Shown piece by piece: positions 37,940-41,200 of a stretch of DNA of 41,200 bases. A program made the position numbers and the translations under genes. The notes under the pieces were generated by a model. The model worked only from the letters and a program-made list of their open reading frames with translations, ran no database searches and was not told where the DNA came from. Numbering within the stretch: position 1 is the first letter of the stretch; every line of letters starts with the position of its first letter. The stretch is taken from positions 1 through 41,200 of IMG/VR virus record IMGVR_UViG_3300044621_001683, one strand, 5' to 3'. The stretch comes from a virus.

Positions 37940-38686
37940 ATGCCCACCACTTATTCCAAGTTTCGACTCTACGACCAGGAGAACGGCGCTTACGTCACGC
38001 CGGAGATCCCGAACATCATCGACGTGGTCGATTTGACCAGCGTTTCGACTTCCAGCGGCAGCAATGAAGTCACGGTGGCGAGCACGACGGGGCTTTTCCC
38101 CGGCATGAGCTTGCACATCGCGACGCTGCCGCAGGGCGCTTTCATTCACGCGATCAAATCGAGCACGGTGATCGTGGCGCATGCGCCTGCGTTTGATACG
38201 GCCACGGGCACCTGGACGGTGAGCGCGGCCAATGCCAACGCCACGGCCACGGCCAGCAGCATGACGGGCTCAGCCCGCGGCGCGAATGCCATCGGCATCC
38301 CCATGGTGGATGCGAATGGCAGCACCTACCGCAACGAGTTTGGCCACACCGGCGCGGCTTGGAATGCGCACGGCGAATACACCAGCAGCGGGCCGACGAC
38401 CAACAAGGCGGTCGATCCGGTGGCGGGGCAGCCGGGTGTGGTAATGACGCCGGATAGCGTGAGCGTGCTGCCCATCGGCGCGGGCACGACGGCGCAGACG
38501 GCCGTAAAGCTGTCCGCCACCGCCATCACGCCCAAGATCAGCGACAGCGTGAAGGGCACGCCGCCTCGCCCGATGCCGCTGTGGACGACGTGGTGGCTGC
38601 TGGTGGCCTCGACGGGTGCGGTGACCCTGCTGCGCAAGAGTCCGCAGGTGCAGCTCGTGCGCACCGGTTCGAGCACGGCCTCGTAA
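37940..38686 (+). CDS. virion protein with hydrophobic C-terminus, 248 aa
   Basis: The protein is beta-rich and Thr/Ser/Ala-rich. It starts MPTTYSKFRLYDQENGAYVT, with a body containing TWTVSAANANATATASSM and RGANAIGIPMVDANGSTYRN. Near the end, PLWTTWWLLVASTGAVTLLR is hydrophobic enough to be a membrane-active segment. It is a probable tail-associated protein by position. No family is recognised. Confidence 0.6.
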   Translation: MPTTYSKFRLYDQENGAYVTPEIPNIIDVVDLTSVSTSSGSNEVTVASTTGLFPGMSLHIATLPQGAFIHAIKSSTVIVAHAPAFDTATGTWTVSAANANATATASSMTGSARGANAIGIPMVDANGSTYRNEFGHTGAAWNAHGEYTSSGPTTNKAVDPVAGQPGVVMTPDSVSVLPIGAGTTAQTAVKLSATAITPKISDSVKGTPPRPMPLWTTWWLLVASTGAVTLLRKSPQVQLVRTGSSTAS

Positions 38687-38708
38687 TTTCCCTTTTTCCT
38701 CCCCTCTC

Positions 38709-39524
38709 ATGGATCCGCAAGAAGTCCAAATCGCCGAGCCCGTCGCCTCGCCCATCCCCGGGGTGCTGGCGCTGCGCTTCCGCGTGCCGAAGAGCAAGCT
38801 GCGCCAGGCGATCATGCCGACGCCGCTGGAGACGACGTATCTGGAATGCCAGCTCCCCGGCCGCATCCGGCTGGATGAGTTTGGCAGCTACGTGTTCAGC
38901 TCGGATCAGGACGGGCCTGCGGGGTATCACGAGTTTTTGTTTGTGCCGGAACGCAGCGCGGCGGAAATCGCCACGCCGGTGCCCAGCCTGAGCCATCCGG
39001 ATACGCAACCGTTTCCATGGAAGCCGTGCCTCATTCAGCTCGGCGCGCTGGAGGATGACACGCAGCCGCTGACGTTTGAAAGCGGCGGCACCACGGTGGA
39101 GGTGGCGCGGTTGTTTGGTCGCATGCACCTGCTGCCCGGCGGGATGTATGCCAGCGAGGTGGAAACGGAGGTGTTTGTGTGCCATCGGCCGTTCACGCGG
39201 GAGGAAATGGGCGTGCTGGAAACGCAGGTGACCACGCGGGTGCAGTGGCAAGGCCGCAATCTCGACGTGGATCTGGACTGCCTGCATGGCTTGGTGGAGT
39301 TCCCCGAGACGCAGACGAGCGGGCGCGCGGTGTCCGGCCTGGGCACGGTGAACAATCCGCTCGTGCTCACGGGCAAGACGGTGTTTCCGCCGACGCCGAT
39401 GCCAAAATGGAAGCGTCATTTGTTTGACCAACGGCATGAGCCGGTGGGCGGCATGTGGCGGCTGACGAATCAATGGGTCAACCCGCCGCGTGGCGCGCGG
39501 CGCATCCTGGGGGCGGCGGTATGA
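38709..39524 (+). CDS. structural protein, 271 aa
   Basis: [20 protein letters not shown] opens a mixed protein with [38 protein letters not shown] and [18 protein letters not shown]. The family is not recognised. It sits between the endolysin/tail genes and the collagen-like fibre, and its stop overlaps the next ATG (ATGA). A tail or baseplate-type role is inferred from position. Confidence 0.6.
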   Translation: MDPQEVQIAEPVASPIPGVLALRFRVPKSKLRQAIMPTPLETTYLECQLPGRIRLDEFGSYVFSSDQDGPAGYHEFLFVPERSAAEIATPVPSLSHPDTQPFPWKPCLIQLGALEDDTQPLTFESGGTTVEVARLFGRMHLLPGGMYASEVETEVFVCHRPFTREEMGVLETQVTTRVQWQGRNLDVDLDCLHGLVEFPETQTSGRAVSGLGTVNNPLVLTGKTVFPPTPMPKWKRHLFDQRHEPVGGMWRLTNQWVNPPRGARRILGAAV

Positions 39525-40276
39525 CGCATGCCGAGCGATTCACCACGGCGCGGCCTTCGCTGACCGAGGCTTTGCCGCAAGCGGCCAGCGCATCCGCGTT
39601 TGGTGGCGGACTGACGGTGCCGAATCGCGTCCGTTCGTTGGATGATTCGACGCGGCGCGGACCTGCGGGTGATACCGGCCCCGCAGGTGCCACGGGAGCC
39701 ACCGGCCCGGCGGGCGCGGATGGGGCGGATGGAGCCGATGGAGCCACGGGTGCGACCGGCCCTCAAGGCGAGCAAGGCATCCAAGGTGAAACCGGCCCCG
39801 CTGGACCGACCGGCCCCGCAGGTCCGACAGGACCAACGGGCCCCCAAGGCGACTCGGGACCGCAAGGCGACCAAGGTGCGCAAGGTGACACCGGCCCGCA
39901 AGGTCCCCAAGGCGAGACAGGGCCCCAAGGCCCCAAAGGCGGTGACAGCATCCGCACCAATACGCACGGGACCAAAGCCGTCGGCATTGTGGAAGGCACG
40001 CAGGGGCAATGGCTGGACCTGGTGCCGCATGGCGAGCCCATTGAGCCGTGGCTGGAAGACGAACTGGTGGAGCCAGTGCGCTTTGTGAGTGAGTGCGGGC
40101 GCTTTGACCTCATCGTGGGCGTTCCCAAGCACTGCGAGCACTGGCGCATGCCGACCAAAACGCCGCAGCAAGCTGAGGCGGCCAAGGCACAGTGGCGGGA
40201 GATTTCACAGAACACGCTGCTGGCTCGAATCGAATCGTTAGAAGATGCCATCGCCCAGATAAAAGGCGTGGCGTAG
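39521..40276 (+). CDS. collagen-like tail fibre protein
   Basis: ATG 39521 gives 251 aa. After a short head region, 31 uninterrupted Gly-X-Y triplets run from about residue 47 to 139, first rich in GAT/GAD and then in GPQ. The C-terminal part has [20 protein letters not shown] and a short coiled coil, [20 protein letters not shown]. Such triple-helical stalks are common in phage fibres that reach for a receptor. It is the last complete gene before the repeat-rich virion gene. Confidence 0.85.
   Translation: MTHAERFTTARPSLTEALPQAASASAFGGGLTVPNRVRSLDDSTRRGPAGDTGPAGATGATGPAGADGADGADGATGATGPQGEQGIQGETGPAGPTGPAGPTGPTGPQGDSGPQGDQGAQGDTGPQGPQGETGPQGPKGGDSIRTNTHGTKAVGIVEGTQGQWLDLVPHGEPIEPWLEDELVEPVRFVSECGRFDLIVGVPKHCEHWRMPTKTPQQAEAAKAQWREISQNTLLARIESLEDAIAQIKGVA
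39659..39937 (+). repeat. collagen-like Gly-X-Y coding repeat
   Basis: There are 31 triplets of 9 bp, with blocks such as [15 protein letters not shown] and GPQ-G. The sequence is internally repetitive, so length variation by slippage is likely. Confidence 0.85.
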
Positions 40277-40321
40277 CATTGGTTTTTCAGATAGACTCCA
40301 CCTCAACCATCACATTCCCTT

Positions 40322-41200
40322 ATGAGTGCCGTTTCTCAAACCGACGCCATGTTTCGCTGGCACCAGCAAAACCAAGAGGCCCAGCACAACGCCAGGATGG
40401 GCGGCGGCGGGCCTGTCATGTTTTCACTGAATCCGCTCCTGCGTGATCCCGCAACGGGAGCCATGCTTAGCGCGCCGACGCAAGGCAGCATTCCCCCCGT
40501 GCCGTTTGGCGGTTTCCGCGCGAAGGGCGGGCCGGTGCGGCCGGGCCGCGCGTATGTGGTCGGCGAGCGAGGGCCGGAGCTGATGGTGCCCTCCACGCCG
40601 GGGACAATCGTGCCCAATTCCGCGCTGAATCCTGTGAATGGACGGCCTTCAACCTTTGATGGACAAAGCCGCACAATGTTCTTCGGTAAAGCCATGCAGG
40701 ATGATCCTTCGCGCGGCCGTGCCGTAGGCGATGGCAGCGGGGTGTATGGTGACATCATGCGCGAGGCGGTGGGCCAAGCACCGCGCGTGGATCCGCGCAG
40801 CTTCGGCACGGGTGGCAGTCGCTTTGTGGGGCCGCCAGCTCCTGCTGGCTCGATGCCGCAGACCATGCCGGGACAGGGCGCGCCCATGCCGCCGATGCAG
40901 CCCTCGACCGGAATGCTGGTGGCAGGCCCGGGAGGGAGCACGAAATGGCAGCCGGGCACGGGACCGGGCACGACGCTGCCACCGATGACCGCGCCCAATC
41001 AGATGCCGGCACGCCCGCCAGCTCCTGCTGGCTCGATGCCGCAGACCACGCCGCCGGGACCGGGCGCGCCGATGATGCCGCCGATGCAGCCCTCGACCGG
41101 AATGCTGGTGGCGGGCCCGGGAGGGAGCACGAAATGGCAGCCGGGCACGGGACCGGGCACGACGCTGCCACCGATGACCGCGCCCAATCAGATGCCGGCA
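40322..41200 (+). CDS. repeat-rich virion protein with tape-measure-like motif (3' end off the window)
   Basis: ATG 40322 opens 293 codons with no stop before the edge. The N-terminus is MSAVSQTDAMFRWHQQNQEA. KGGPVRPGRAYVVGERGPEL then MVPSTPGTIVP at about residues 70-101 is the GGPVxxGrxYxVGErGpElxxPstxGxIvPN motif known near the C-terminus of tail tape-measure proteins. From about residue 170 to the edge there are Pro/Gly/Met-rich tandem repeats of 61-63 residues. The gene very probably continues at position 1 of the window. The gene may encode a tail or internal virion protein. Confidence 0.8.
   Translation, partial: MSAVSQTDAMFRWHQQNQEAQHNARMGGGGPVMFSLNPLLRDPATGAMLSAPTQGSIPPVPFGGFRAKGGPVRPGRAYVVGERGPELMVPSTPGTIVPNSALNPVNGRPSTFDGQSRTMFFGKAMQDDPSRGRAVGDGSGVYGDIMREAVGQAPRVDPRSFGTGGSRFVGPPAPAGSMPQTMPGQGAPMPPMQPSTGMLVAGPGGSTKWQPGTGPGTTLPPMTAPNQMPARPPAPAGSMPQTTPPGPGAPMMPPMQPSTGMLVAGPGGSTKWQPGTGPGTTLPPMTAPNQMPA
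40832..41200 (+). repeat. 183-189 bp tandem repeat at the contig end
   Basis: Unit starts (CCGCCAGCTCCTGCTGGCTC) are at 40832 and 41015. The ATGCAGCCCTC anchor is at 40895 and 41084, so the period is 183-189 bp with an in-frame 6-bp indel. The last 117 bases of the window closely match bases 1-117, with a few mismatches limited to the first 45. A third distinct copy is therefore at the window start. Confidence 0.9.

Noticed and set aside
39659-39937. CRISPR-like array
   Set aside because: The repeats are 9-bp Gly-X-Y codon triplets inside an open frame and have no spacers.

Overview
This 41.2 kb window looks like one almost complete temperate tailed-phage genome, probably with short-tailed (podovirus-like) morphology. 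The two ends fall inside the same gene. An open frame starting at 40322 runs off the right edge within a tandem repeat of about 61-63 codons, and the left edge opens in another copy of that repeat. The molecule is therefore most likely circular or circularly permuted, with the assembly broken at the repeat. The host is probably a GC-rich bacterium. Short gaatga-type repeats between genes and several start sites without a Shine-Dalgarno sequence would fit Verrucomicrobiota, but this is inference only.

Layout. (1) 1-7819 rightward: end of the repeat-rich virion protein, a 2105-residue polyvalent or internal-virion-type protein, and a small exported protein. (2) 7820-9363: a terminator-like hairpin, a 3' fragment of tRNA-Leu(UAA) that reads as the attP core, phased repeats that could be integrase arm sites, and a tyrosine integrase. 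(3) 9448-17636 leftward: a lysogeny and accessory block holding small zinc-ribbon proteins, a DpdA/TGT-like transglycosylase, a PAPS-reductase-like PP-loop ATPase, an orphan integrase core-binding domain, a Cro/CI-like regulator candidate, a DUF932 protein and three related 5' leaders with hairpins. (4) 17826-24805 rightward: early and replication genes, namely small unknown proteins, a double-HTH protein, a DUF1376 replication protein, DnaB helicase, an SSB-like protein and a cytosine-methylase-like protein. (5) 24870-40276 rightward: late genes, namely large terminase, portal, scaffold, SU10/DUF5309-type capsid, adaptor and fibre genes, and a lysis cassette (hydrolase, one-TM protein, M15 endolysin), then further tail genes including a collagen-like fibre. 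The late block continues through the window edge into region 1.

How it fits together. The divergent region 17637-17825 separates the leftward and rightward programmes and probably holds the main switch. Rightward genes replicate, package and assemble the phage. The integrase-attP module inserts it into a host tRNA-Leu gene. The leftward block is the most likely place for new biology: its DpdA-like protein keeps, in order, the residues expected of a tRNA-guanine transglycosylase active site, and it shares a gene run with a PP-loop ATPase and several small zinc-ribbon proteins. No complete tRNA, rRNA, CRISPR array or IS element was seen, and no stretch over 300 bases lacks a gene.
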